A stretch of DNA of 64,000 bases from contig QXEO01000247.1 in NCBI GenBank assembly GCA_007115705.1, positions 11,102,253 to 11,166,252 of the forward strand, written 5' to 3'. This document shows, one piece after another, positions 43,494-55,600 of this stretch (positions are counted from its first letter, which is position 1; each line of letters opens with the position of its first letter). A model generated the notes under the pieces. It saw nothing but the letters and a program-made list of their open reading frames with translations. It searched no databases and was not told the DNA's origin. The stretch comes from Dactylis glomerata. Taxonomy: Eukaryota; Streptophyta; Magnoliopsida; Poales; Poaceae. Made by a program: the position numbers and the translations under genes.

Positions 43494-46062
43494 TAAAGGG
43501 ATGAGATGTCGCCTAGAGGGGGGGTGAATAGGCATTTTAAAAACAATTATGGAATTGGCTTGAAGGAATGCGGAATTAAACTAACGTTTATTTTCTTCAA
43601 GCACAAAACCTAAAAATGCTAGGCTCAACTAGGTGCACCAACAACAACTAGAGATAAGCAAGATAGCACAAGATATAATTCACGAGTGATAAACAAGATA
43701 TAAGTACTTCAAGCACGAAGGCTATCACAAGGAAATGAATTCGGGTATAGAGATAACCCAGGCACGCGGAGACGAAGATGTATCTCGATGTTCACTTACA
43801 TAAAGTAAGCTAATCACTGTTGGAGAGATGCGGGTAACCACGAAGGCCCCCGAATGCCATGAAGGCTCACCTTCTTCTCCGAGTCCCCCATGAAGCTAGG
43901 GACCCCTTCTTATGGTTAGCTTTTCCTCCACTCCGGAGATGGCAAGATCCACAACCACTTCACAAATACCACGAAGGGAAAAGCCCAGGCCTCTTCACAA
44001 TCTTCCACGAAGAGGTCACCACGGCACCAACCGCCAAGCCAACTAGGAGGTCACCCTCCAAGAATAACAAGCTCACGGTCTTTCACTCGAACAAATCGTA
44101 ATGGAAAGCTCAACACTATGCAAGGATGCAAAGCAAGAACACAAGAGGAAGTGCTCAAATCCTTCTCTCTCAAATCCCACCAAGGCAACAAATGCTATGG
44201 AGGACTTAGAGAGGAAGAACAAGGGTGGAGGTCAACCAATGACTCCAAGATCTTGATTCAAAGGATTCCCCTCACTTAGAGGAGGAATGATTTGGTGGAG
44301 ATTGTAGATCAAGATATCCTCTCTCAAATCCCTCAAAAAGATGCAAGAATCATTGGAGGGAAGAGGGAGGAAGAAAGCTCAAGAGGGTCAATAATGGAGG
44401 TGTATTTCGTGCTCAAGAACCCTAAAACATTTGAGGAAGAAGACCCCTTTTATAGTCCTAAAAAAAAACTAGCCATTTGGGGCGAAACTGGAATTCCCAG
44501 TTGAATTCCCGGTTGGACCGGAAATTCCCGGTTGAATTCCCGATTTAAACTCGGTCAAAACCGAAAATATAAGAAAACAGTTCTGCAACTTTTCGGTTGA
44601 TTTTCGATTGAATTTCCGGTCCAAACCGAGCTCGCAACCGGCAGAAAATATCCTCATGAAAAATGCGATAACTTTTACATCCGAACTCAGATTTGAGCAA
44701 ACTTGGGCTTTTTGAAAAGCTAAGAAAAATATCTATCCAATGGAGACCATAAAATCCAGGAAGTAGTAAGAGATAAAATACCAACTAAGAAGAGGTGAAA
44801 ACCTCTTTTAAGAAAGAACCGGTAAAACCTCCAAACTCAAAAACGCGATAAAAGATGCATACGGATTCCGTTTTAGATGAACTTAGACTTGTTGGAAAGC
44901 TAGCAACAAGCACAAGAACCTCACATGGAGAAACACCAAGAAGCAACAAAGTAGGAAGATGCAAAGTATGCAAAGGATTGAGCTCCCTAAGACGATGTGA
45001 TCAAGTTACCCAACCGAAAGCCCCTCTTGATAGTGCGGCTATCTATCCTATAACCCGGTCTCCCAACAAACACCTTGAGACTGGTAAACATAAAACCTAG
45101 AAAGGACAAACCTTTTCCTTGTGCACCGCGCTTGATCTTGATGATGATGCTTCATGCTTCCGTCAAGCCGGAATGCTTCACTTGATCATTGTTGCTTCGT
45201 GAAGACTTCCAATATGCTCCCCCATACACCACTATGGGATACCTTCACTAAGGCATATCTTCAAAATTCCATTATCACCAAATGGATGACAAGCTTCAAG
45301 CATATGATCTTCTCGAGATGCTTATCTTGAAACTTGCACTACTCAACCTTGATGACAACCACCACTTGATGTCATACTTTCATGGGCTATATGAAATCTC
45401 ACTAGTGATGCATATCCATGACACAATACCTAACCCATATAGACAACACAAAACACATATGTAATGTGTTAGTTCATAAAGCATAATTGACAAACCATAC
45501 CATACCACAAGACCGATTGGTCCCATGTGGCACATTCCTTATGCTTCATGTGTTGACCAAACTAGAATCCAATCTTTGATCTTTGCCTTGGTCAACCCTT
45601 GAATTTTCTCATGCTCTATCATAATATCTTGAGCCACATAAAGAATTTTTCATTTGATTGCAAGCTCTAGGTATTAGTCAATCATATCTCAACTCATGAT
45701 ACCATCATGACCTCGACATAGAGCCATATCTTGAATTCTTCTCTTGTAGCCAAACTCTCAAGATCTTGAAACTTCTTGGCTTAACACATAAGCTAGTGCA
45801 TGGATTACATGAGTTCTACACAAGAACTACATCTTTATTTCTTCTTCTTGATCATAATGAATTCATCTCTTCTATTCAATGATCTTGATGCTAATACTTA
45901 AGATAAATCTTTATCTTCATGGCATCCAAGCCTTGAATCCAACACATGGACTCCAAGCAATTCCTATGAAAAATTCCTTCACAAAAAGCTCAATGAAAAT
46001 ATTAGTCCATATGGATTGTCATTAATTACCAAAAACACACTTAGGGGCAATTTACCCTTACA
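43494..46062 (-). mobile_element. Solo LTR of a Maximus-like Copia family inserted in the satellite
   Basis: A 2,569-bp insertion with 5-bp duplication ATCGC (43489-43493 and 46063-46067). On the - strand it begins TGTAAGGGTAAATTGCCCC and ends in CATCCCTTTA, the final CA having changed to TA. Its last part (TGAATAGGC, CTAGAGGGGGGGTGAATAGG on the + strand) parallels the Copia LTR at 29587, so it is a related family. No internal region or gag/pol is present, hence a solo LTR left by LTR-LTR recombination. TATA box and a short repeat array lie near 44446-44650. Confidence 0.88.
44446..44455 (-). promoter_or_regulatory. TATA box of the solo LTR
   Basis: CTATAAAAGG on the - strand. A GAATTCCCGGTTG repeat array (about 44490-44640) sits directly upstream, mirroring the arrangement in the other Copia LTR. 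Confidence 0.5.
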
Positions 46063-47318
46063 ATCGCTCCCGGCTCAAGACTTAGAGGTGTAAACTCTCA
46101 CGTCGGTTCCACCAAGGGGAACCTTGTGCTAGGAATGGCCAAACCTATGCTTACCATGTTCATATGTCTTAACCAAAGCTAAAGGAACACACTAGCCCAC
46201 CTTAGTGCCGCCCTTCGGAGAAATCTAGGGGCGTAGACCGCGCGGGGGCTGCTGGTTAGGGCTTCGCCCCAGAACGGGCTTCGGGAGGCCGGATGCAACC
46301 TGGAGCATGCATGTGGATCTAACATGTGTGTGCATGTGTGTTTGTGGGTTGAGGGATGCAATAGCTATAGCTCCCCGGCCGCTCTCACCTGCTTCCCATG
46401 TACATATCGCTCCCGGCTTATGACTTAGAGGTGTAAACTCCCACGTCGGTTCCATCGAGGGGAACCCTGTGCTAGGAATGGCTAAACCTATGCTTACCAT
46501 GTTCATATGTCCTAACCAAAGCTAAAGGAACACACTAGCCCACCTTAGTGCCGCCCTCCAGAGAAATCGAGGGGGGTAGACCGCGCGGGGCTGATGGCTC
46601 GGGTTTCGCCCTAGAACGGGCTTCGGGGGCCCGGATGCAACCCAGAGCATGCATGTGGACCTAACATGTGTGTGCATGTGTGTTGGTTGGTTGAGGGATG
46701 CAATAGCTATAGCTCCCCGGCCGCTCTCACCTGCCTCCCATGTACATATCGCTCCCGACTCATGACTTAGAGGTGTAAACTCCCACGTCGGCTCCACCAA
46801 GGGGAACCTTGTGCTAGGAATTGCCAAACCTATGCTTAACATGTTCGTATGTCCTAACCAAAGCTAAAGGAACACACTAGCCCAGCTTAGTGCCGCCCTC
46901 CGGAGAAATCTAGGGGGGTAGACCGCGCGGGGGCTGCTGGCTAGGGTTTCGCCCCAGAATGGGCTTCGGGGGCCCAGATGCAACCCAGAGCATGCATGTG
47001 GACCTAACATGTGTGTGCATGTGTGTTGGCGGGTTGAGGGATGCAATAGCTATAGATCCCCGACCGCTCTCACCTGCCTACCACGTACATATCGCTCTCG
47101 GCTCATGACTTAGAGGTGTAAACTCCCACGTCGGTTACACCAAGGGGAACCTTGCGCTAGGAATGGTCAAACATATGCTTACCATGTTCATATGTCCTAA
47201 CCAAAGCTAAAGGAACACACTAGCCCACCTTAGTGCCGCCCTTCGGAGAAATCTAGGAGGGTAGACCGCGCGGGGGCGGCTGGCTAGGGTTTCAACATAG
47301 AATGGGCTTCGGGGGCCC

Positions 47319-48290
47319 GAAAAACAAAAAAGCCTAAAAAATATAATTATACTATAATAATACAAATAGTACTCAATAAAAATATATACGCACATTAATA
47401 GATGATTTTTTTTAAAAAAATCAGAGGCTGAGCCAGGTCCTGTAGTTCTTTCCTGTAGTGAGCCCCTTGTGGCCTTGTCCACTAATCTTGGTTCAGCGGA
47501 AGGCAGGATGTGCGACGAGTCATCCCAAGACTATTACATGTAGTTCAGTTGAAACACCGCATATCAGATCGTAACTGGCGTGCTTGCAAGGATAAAAAAT
47601 AACTGCCACAACATGACACACCGTGGAGTGGAGGAGTTGGGCATGCGCTGCTTGTGGTTTGAACTCGATCATGCCCGATAGATCGGTGGCCAACAGGGTC
47701 ATCACGCCTCCACGCATCACAATGGAGGCATGGATCGTGTGCCCTCCATCTTGCTGAGCCGGAGCTGGACACAGCCCCTCGACGACAACCGCGTGACCCT
47801 CCAGCCGCACAGTAACGACGATCTTCAACCGGCGATCGGCTACGACGGAGAGACAACGATGTCCAACTACGGCAACGGCTACACGACCACCACCACCATC
47901 TGGTGATCGAACACATCCTGTGGCTCCCGAGAACGTGAAATCCATGCTGCTGGCCTGTTCGCCGCCCAGAGCGCGAAGAACTCGTCCGCCGCCTTTTGAT
48001 AGCTACTGCACGTACGAGATTTCAGAAGATATCTTTGAAAGTTGCCGCACGATACGCCCTTGTATATTTACGATGAAAGATTATAACTTGTCATACACGA
48101 TATGGATTGATTCAGCTATACATCACAAAACCGGGAAGGAGTCAAGGGCTCCTTGTCGCTAAGCGGTTTGGATTTGGACGATAGACTGCCAGTACGGACC
48201 ATGCGTAATGAAATGTTTTTTTACTTATTGGTGGGACTGATGATAATATATGATTTTGTAGGAGGATAAAATGGTCCGAAAAAGTGGTTG
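47319..48290. other. Unassigned sequence with an uncertain - strand ORF (47520-47945)
   Basis: AT-rich to 47440, then GC-rich. The longest frame, 141 codons on the - strand from 47945, starts MDFTFSGATGCVRSPDGGGG and contains hydrophobic stretches (AVVVEGLCPAPAQ) but no recognised domain. The antisense strand is also partly open, so this may be GC-rich background or a worn gene fragment. I see no splice-supported model. Confidence 0.2.
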
Positions 48291-48720
48291 ACGATGAAAA
48301 CCTTACTATTTTTGTTATTAGGTATAGATCAATGCCACACGTATATCAATGTTTCCGATTGACACAGTTATAGCACAATATTAAACTTATTATATACTAA
48401 TAGTATATGCAAATAAAACCCTCATTATTTTCTTCTAGGGCATATATCTAACAGTCTCCCACTTGCAATAGAGTATAAATAATATAGTCTCATTTTATTG
48501 CTAATCATAACACCATATCAGCCATATGTGTCTCTGATTATGCTTGCTTGTGAGAGACGTAGTCTTAGTAATCTGTACAACTGAGATTTTTATGTTCTTT
48601 GCAACTTGTCACCTAAATTGACATTAGCCCATCACCACATGATGGTGTTTAAGTATATATTTGATAGATGAGTGAGACTTTATATTCTAGTGTTTGTAAT
48701 GACATCCGACCAGTCAAGCG
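48291..48720 (-). mobile_element. BARE/Angela-like Copia relic: LTR start and adjoining 3' internal end
   Basis: On the - strand, CAAGTGGGAGAC (polypurine tract, 48454-48465) is followed by TGTTAGATATATGCCCTAGA (LTR start at 48453). This is the standard junction in this family. The LTR is cut off after about 160 bp and the internal side fades near 48720. No coding part remains. Confidence 0.65.
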
Positions 48721-48964
48721 GACTTTCACTATTGTGCCAGAGATCACTCGGAGTCCTCTTCCTCTTCACCGTCCTTGTTTGAAGAGGCAATATCACGCTT
48801 GTCATCATCATCAACAGCAGTAGGTGGCGGGTACTTCATAGCATGGGAGGTGCCCGGAGCTTTGGGATCAACAAAGTCCCACTAGCAGTTTTGGGGAATT
48901 CACTTCTCCTTCGGAGTGATTGTCTTCTCAGAGCCACTACTCGCTGACAAGCCTATGTGGCGTA
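48721..48964. other. Unassigned low-copy-looking stretch
   Basis: Contains an acidic-codon-like run on the - strand (GATGATGATGACAAGCG complement near 48798-48815) and a doubled CACTTCTCCTTCGGAGTGA palindrome-like element near 48901. No gene supported. Confidence 0.3.
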
Positions 48965-48967
48965 TCA

Positions 48968-49163
48968 GGGCATCTACAATGCTAGATGCTTAGGGCAGAT
49001 GCTTAGGTAAATAAATTGGGTTTTGGTTAAGCATTGGTGCTTATATAGACTATGCAGATGCCTAATTAAGCACCTCTCCTATACAAATAAGCACCAGTGC
49101 TTAACAAAATGCTTGGTTTATTTTCATAAGCACTCTCTCTAAGCACTTCTATTGTACATGGCC
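48968..49163. mobile_element. 196-bp MITE with TIRs and 3-bp TSD (TCA)
   Basis: The ends GGGCATCTACAATGCTAGATGCTTAG and the complement of CTAAGCACTTCTATTGTACATGGCC are inverted over about 26 bases with a few mismatches. TCA flanks both sides (48965-48967, 49164-49166). The three-base duplication and the GGsCAT-x-TACAATG end fit a PIF/Harbinger-like MITE, although those usually duplicate TWA. Confidence 0.7.
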
Positions 49164-50029
49164 TCATAGCAGTCTACCTCTGCCTGGCCTTCGTCACATT
49201 GAAATGAGCCTTGTACATTTTATTTTTATAGATTGGAGGGAGTAACATTTTATCAGCGTGTTGGACTAATGGTTTGTTGGACACTGGCTACTAGGTGTTG
49301 GGAGGCTTGGTGTTAGGAATCCATGGGCCCACATCAGTGGTACACTGTGGCCAACTCTGATTTTGGGAAGCTCCTTTACACTCCCGGCTGTGGCGTGGGA
49401 GCGTTGCAACAGAGGTGGATCCTCCCGTATGGACTGAGTGCTGACCCATCAGGTTTTCATCTTTTTTTTTCGCTATTTTGTCTTTTCTTTCCTTTTTTGT
49501 TATTTTTTGTTTCTTTTTAATCTGAATATTTTACAAAATTGAAACACTTATCTAAAAAGGAATTATTTTAAATATGTTTTTATTTTGAACAAAATTTGAA
49601 ATCTAGAAAAAATTGATACCTTGATAAGTTGATTTTTTAATATTAAATCTCAGTAAAATTTTAAATATGAATAAAGTTTGAAATGTGAACAAAAATTGAA
49701 ACCTTAACAGTTTGAAATCTTAACAAATTTTGAAATATGAAAAAATTTAAAATTTGACAAAATGTGAAACCTGGATAAATTTGAAATCTGGACAAAATTT
49801 TAAATATTGAAAATTTTCAAAAAATCAAGAAAAACGAAACCAGAAACAGAAACCTGAATAACACAAAGAACTAGACCGAAAACCATTTTTAGTTCATAAA
49901 ACCTGTTTAAAACAAAAGAAAGTAACGTGGGCGGCCGAGTTGGGCCAGGCCCAAAATGCCCGCTGCGGCGCATAGGTGGTGCGCGGCCCAAGCGCTCAGC
50001 GCGGCAGCGGGCGGTGTGTAGGATTTCCG
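49164..50029. other. No gene seen: upstream flank with AT-rich degenerate repeats
   Basis: 49540-49830 is a run of diverged TTTGAAATCTGAACAAA-like units (AT-rich). 49215-49250 contains GGAGGGAGTAAC, reminiscent of one end of a Stowaway MITE, but no partner end was found. Confidence 0.5.
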
Positions 50030-50284
50030 GGATTCGGAGCCCTTACCGGCCTACCCCATCTGAAAGAAGAAAGCTTACCCTCTCGGCTCTCGCCCACCTT
50101 AACCCTAGAGCGCCGCTCGCCGCCGGCGAAATCTGTTTTCCGAGATCTTCCTCTCATACTAATCGTTCGCAGCGCTCAAGCGCTAGCATTCGGTCCCTTC
50201 AATACCGTCTGCTCTTGCTCACCACCCGCAACGGCCATTCGTATACGACCACCTGCAACCCGCGTCGTAGCCAAGATCCGCAAG
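50030..50284 (+). other. Probable 5' UTR exon of the multi-exon gene
   Basis: GC-rich leader with AACCCTAGAGCGCCGC and no ATG, ending at a good donor (CGCAAG/GTGAGC). The sharp rise in GC after AT-rich flank fits a grass gene 5' end. The left border is approximate, and linkage to the coding exons is by proximity only. Confidence 0.5.
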
Positions 50285-51025
50285 GTGAGCTCCCCACCCT
50301 CTCCCCCCAGTTCTTATCTCATTTTTGTGCGATGCTACTAATAATTCATCAACTTTGAGACTGCGCTAGTGCTAGGATAATTCTTTTGGTCTATAACATG
50401 CGCACTGGCACTGGCCCTCAGCGTTTAGGCGGACACGGGTTTAGGACTGTCTTCCCTGTTGCCTGTTGGAACGTTCTACATATTGGCTATATTACCATAC
50501 TGTCGGTGTATTGTTGCGCCCTATTTGCATGTTCTGGACCATTTTGCATCATAGACAGTTATGTCTCCAAGGACAGGTGGCTAGCTAGCTTGGATTTGTG
50601 TATATGTATAGGTAGATCATACTTGGAAGAAATATCCATACCATTTCTTGGCCTCCATGGACCTATGCTTGTCTCTACCTATAAAAGCTATTATAGGAAA
50701 CATGTCATCATCAGTAGGAACTGACTGCTCTTCTAAAATACACTCCTTGATTTTCCTAAATTTTTACTCTAGTTAATGTCTGAACCAACTTTTGTGTGTA
50801 TGCATTTGGCTCTGTTGACTTGTTGAGAATTAGCATTAACTTGTAAATTGAGCCATAGATACGTAAGATCGAATAATATGGGGCCTTATTGACAGAGGGG
50901 ATATTGATTTTTGTAGAAGTTGGCCTAGGGTTACGTAAACTTAGCTTTAATGTTTGTCCTAATGGGGCCATTTTGCAACATATCATGGAGTGGGATAGAT
51001 GGACCTAGCTTATGTCATCTTCAGA

Positions 51026-51160
51026 CAGTGGCGGCTCGCACAGTCCACTACTACCCAACCCAGCCCACTAATACCCAGCGTCCCAGCTCACTAATACCCA
51101 GCGTCCCTGTCGACCATGAATACCCATGAATACATACACTCCAAAATCTGGTGCCGCCAC
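51026..51160. mobile_element. 135-bp hAT-like MITE in intron 1
   Basis: The ends CAGTGGCGGC and GCCGCCAC are inverted. They are flanked by TCTTCAGA (51018-51025) and TCTTCACA (51161-51168), an 8-bp duplication with one mismatch. The right end lacks the last two bases. Internal ACTAATACCCAGCGTCCC is repeated twice. Confidence 0.65.
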
Positions 51161-51799
51161 TCTTCACATCCTAATAAGTTAGCTTACTACAATAGATGTT
51201 TGCCTCTGATATTAGGTACTTCTGCTGCCGTTGGTATCATCCAAACTGATACTTAATGTATGTTTTGGTGTTCGGTTGGGTCTTCCGCTGCTCTAATGGC
51301 TTGCTTGTGTTTTATTTTCTTCCTACACATACTGTCTTCAACCTTTTCTTATTGAATGATTTCTGGCAGTTGAGATTTTTTATCATGGGTGATAATTTGA
51401 TGCTTGTCTTGCTTGGTGTATTTCTCGTGTCCTCTTTTCGGATTACTCACATGGCTTTTAACTTTTTGCCCAGTGAACGACTGCTGGAAAGTATATCGGT
51501 TTACCATGATCTGGTCGTTTGATCTATGTTAAGATTACATGTTATATCATGTGATGTGTGAGTGCTCCTTTCTAAAGCAGCAAAGCTATGAGTATATTTT
51601 AAAACTTTCTTCACGTGGAGTTCACTTGAAAATACCTTAAGGCAAATCTTAATCAATTTTTCTAGAAAGTAACTGAATATGCGACTGTGTGAAGCACTTT
51701 GATTTTCGGTGCAATAATACTTACTATTTCTTATTTGTTCACTTTGGATGGTTATGCTAAACTTGCTCTCTCATGTCTTGTGTTTCTCTATTTCAACAC

Positions 51800-51899
51800 C
51801 GCTCTATGGATTTGCACTTTGGTTCGATGTTGATCTTAAAGGACTAGTTCGCGAGGAATCCGAGAAGTTATCAAGCCAATTTGATGGGGACATACAGGT
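51800..51899 (+). pseudogene. Possible protein arginine methyltransferase exon relic
   Basis: The frame encodes PLYGFALWFDVDLKG, then REESEKLSSQFDGDIQ up to a donor-like CAG/GTATTT. The G-F-A-x-W-F-D-V string is typical of the C-terminal beta-barrel of plant PRMT6-like enzymes. There is no usable acceptor upstream and no methyltransferase motif nearby. Either a relic exon inside the intron of the next gene or chance; identification is from a short match. Confidence 0.3.
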
Positions 51900-52113
51900 A
51901 TTTTGCTACCTGCTAGCTGTTGCGTGCCTTATTGATATTGTTCTAGTCTTGCTAAATTATTTTTACTTTAGGCGATGCTTTTAGATCACGAGGGATTATA
52001 TCTGATGCCAGTTATCTACTTCCACCTTATGATTGTGGGGACTTGTGTAGATAGTAATGATGTTCTCTTTGTATTGTTATTTCGTATGGTTATATACTTT
52101 GAGAAGGGATTTC

Positions 52114-52531
52114 GTGCATATGGGCACCAGTGCTCTCTTGACTTTCAGAATTTTAAAAATTTCAAAATCTCACACTTCCGTGTCTCCAAAAATGATGGCG
52201 TTAAATATATAGATACACATATACAGGAGGAGCGTATGCAAAAAAGTCCCGTTAAAAAATACGTTGTATTTTGGGAAATATAAAAAAGACAAATTTCTGA
52301 TAGTAAATAGTAGTAAAATAATAGTAAAATAGTATATCTCTTTGTCCGAAATTTTTCTTTTTTGTATATCTCAAAATAAAAAGTATTTTTCAGCGGGACT
52401 TTTTTGTGTGCGCTCCTCCTGTATATATATCTTTCTATATATTTAACATCATAATTTTTGGAAGCATAGAAGTGTGAGATTTTAAAATTTTCAAAAATCA
52501 AAAGTGAAGGGATCGCTGGTGCCCATGTGCC
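52114..52531. mobile_element. About 420-bp foldback MITE in intron 1
   Basis: The two halves are inverted over roughly 150 bases: GCATATGGGCACCAG at the left pairs with CTGGTGCCCATGTGC at the right, and TACAGGAGGAGCG pairs with CGCTCCTCCTGTA inside. The central loop is AT-rich (AGTAAATAGTAGTAAAATAA). A clear target duplication was not identified. Confidence 0.8.
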
Positions 52532-52659
52532 AAAGACACTTTCCGCTATACTTTTATATAATTATGTAGTGATTACAACATTTGAATTTGTGTTTTTTGA
52601 CCGCAACTCCTCTCCTGTCCAGCGCCCTAATCCCCTCCCCCTCCGCATTACCTCCTCCC

Positions 52660-55600
52660 ATGGACGACGGCATCAGCACACCCTTGAACCCTGTGGCCTG
52701 CAGTCCTGTACTTGTCGTGGCTCACACGCCCGGCATCCCTGCACGGTATGAAGTCTTCAATTTGTTATATTTTCTGTTTGTCTTAAATTATTGTTTGACC
52801 TGTGCCAGCCATAGGATACTCTTCAATTGTTTTGGCTTCTTTGATTAGTCTTTATAAACACAAGTGAGCCCTCTGCCAGACACAGATGTTTAACACTTGC
52901 GCCCCAGGGAGATTTTTAGGTTGTAGACCATTTGGTATTGTCCGTATCTCTCCTATGTTGTAAGGCTGCATGGTTGCGCCCCAATGCCTTGTCAGCTGAG
53001 CTATTGTGGTAAAGAGTTTGCATTTTAGTAAATGGAGATGCAGTCCTTCTGCATGGTCTTGAAGATTTCTGATAATATTTCATTTCCTATCTATCCACAG
53101 GTATGAGGTTCTATTAAAGAACATATCATGTCTCCTGTCTTGGGAGAACCAAGGAAAATCCTACCAGTGCAGTTTGAATCATAAGAACGAGTTCCTAAGA
53201 TGGAGTAAGGCAGATAAATGCCTGTTTTTTGAGGTAACAAAAAATGAGAATATGTATTTAGGTTGTGCATTTTGAAGTCTTTTATATTTATACACAATTG
53301 TTTTGTGTGTCAGTGGGAAGAAGAAGAGGAGCAGATGGTATGCTGGATGCATGATATTCCTGGAAACAGTCATATGAAGTTTCTTGTTAATCCAGGTAAA
53401 GGCTTCTGAACACATCTTTTTCCAATTTAAATCATTTATTATAGTCTGTCATGTATATTCTGAGTACCTCATTTGATTCAGTGATCCTTAGTGGAGTCCG
53501 GAGACGTGATCTCTATTGAACCCTATCTTATCTTAAGTAATCCTAAGTATAGCAAATATTTACTTAGAGAGGACATGCCCCTGACATTGTCACTCAGTAT
53601 CAATGACTTCAGTAATTGTTATTGCAATGCAAATATTGTTCTTATTTTACTGGATATCTCATGTAGTATTTTTTTGCAGCAATAAAATATGGAATAAATG
53701 ACGTAACAGTCAAACATCCTGCACTTGCTTTCTCATCGGGTTTTAGTGATGACTCCTGGGCTGGTGTAAAGGACATGCTTAGCAAAGTAAGGATGTCTTC
53801 CATAATCATGTCTTCTTTAATTGTCTCATGTCTTACAAATGTAACACAAGACACCATACATTGCAGATATTTGGTTCTTCTGAGAAAGATGATTCAGTAG
53901 AGCATGATCATCTATATGTCTTCACTAGAATTGATTCTTCTTTCTGCATTAGGAACTACAAGGTACCGATTCTGCCACCAAGTCTGATATTACTGCTTTG
54001 ATGTTTGGTACTTAATCTAGCTTTTAAATTTCTTTGGTCTCATGGTAGCTTCAACATTAATATATAACTTCTGGATTTCATTAACCACTAGTATGTCTTT
54101 AGCAGAATTAGTTGCAGCTTCCTCAGCATGTGAATTACTACATATCATCTGTAGTTTCCTCTCCCCTTTCAACATGCTACCAATACACTTCTTGATTAGT
54201 CGTGACCTAATAATTTTCCTTCGCCTCAGCTCTTTGCCCCAACTCCATGTGAATATTGAAAAAAGTTATAGCTTGGTGTTCTTGTGGGACTGGGAATTGT
54301 ACAATAAACAACCAAGTTAAAAACTTGATCCTAGAAGTTTTGTGTAGCCTCTCTAGCTAACTTGTTAATAAACATCCCATTGTCCTGTGGTTCATTGAAA
54401 TCATCTTCACTTGCTGATCCACCACTTTTCCTTCAGCTGTTTTATCTCCACTAATGATATTAGAAATTGATAAGGTGTGTGGCTGCTGTCCATTCCCTGA
54501 CTGATGCCTAGATCCTTCCGGTCTTTTTTTCACAACATTTTTCAACTCCATACTGTAAGCTTAGTCAGAGCGTCAGATCCAGAAGGCCCAAGGTTAGGTG
54601 GTAGGAGCAACCATTTGGTCTGGTACGCTTGTTGCCAGGTTCACCATTATCAACTAATACTTCCTTTTCATTGATAAACTCAGTATGTCGGATCACCAGA
54701 CTCCAACTCATAAAATTGCAGATGCTAGCAGATGATTCCGATTTGGCCACATCATTTAGTCCAAAATGAGAACATACATAATCCTGATTACCCAAGGTGC
54801 TCGAGTCCATTTCCTGGCTAAGCGACTAGTGGAAGGAATATTACTAATCTAACACATGCCTCTTGGATTCTTCCTTTCTCACCCACACAAGGAGACTATT
54901 GATCAAACTCCAAGGAAGCTTTAGGGTCCTAAGTCCATTTTCTTGCATTTGTTGAATTTATCACTTCTGGCATCAGGTTATTTGAGGGATACCTAGTCTT
55001 TATTCTGGGAGTCCCTCCATCTGCCAATATTTATTCCAAGGATGATCAATACTTCAAATATGAGTACTGTTAATCACACCATTCGCCGGAGTAATATTGG
55101 CACAATGTTCCTGAGATTTGTTTTTATAATATAACTATGTGGATCTTATTGAAACTCCAAATAATGAATTAACTTTACTATGTGGCCGTCAATGAATTCA
55201 ATCATTTCTAAGGTGATATTAACATAAGTTTATTTTTTACCCTAAAATTATTTTCCTTCATATTAACTAGATCAATGCGATCCCTGAAGGTGACGACCAC
55301 CATGACAGTCCATTGGTTCTTACCGAGGTAAAAATATTAACTAATGTTGCTTTTGTATTAGGTATATTGACATATATGTCTAAACATGATCAAATATGTG
55401 CAGGTCTATCCCTTTTGCTGTTTCAAACTCTTGGACGCCCAGGGATTCGTAAATCAAGTTTCAGATATGTCAGAAATTCAGGTAATTTGCCACTGTCAAT
55501 GTTTTTTCTAGATTATGAAATCAATTGCTCAGAGGACTTCATTTTTAGCAGCTGTCCTGGACTGTCTTCTATAGTGTTGCAAGTGACTGTACAGGATACT

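Larger units (their letters stand above)
41560..47318. repeat. Satellite-like tandem array, unit about 342 bp, ten units
   Basis: The anchor AGTGCCGCCC (one variant) starts at 41575, 41916, 42259, 42601, 42943, 43287, 46204, 46547, 46889 and 47232. Spacing is 341-344 once the inserted solo LTR and its 5-bp duplication are removed. Units share TAGGGTTTCGCCCCAGAACG, CATGCATGTGGACCTAACAT and CCACGTCGGTTCCACC blocks and differ by a few percent. The last unit ends at about 47318. Open frames of about 80 codons on the - strand recur because the unit length is a multiple of three; they lack family features. Confidence 0.93.

Noticed and set aside
41560..47318. Regularly spaced direct repeats that could suggest a CRISPR array or a protein-coding gene family
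   Set aside because: The whole 342-bp unit is repeated with no unique spacers, in a plant genome. The recurring 80-codon frames follow from unit length being a multiple of three and carry no domain.
49215..49250. Stowaway MITE
   Set aside because: Only one terminus-like GGAGGGAGTA string was found, with no inverted partner and no TA duplication.
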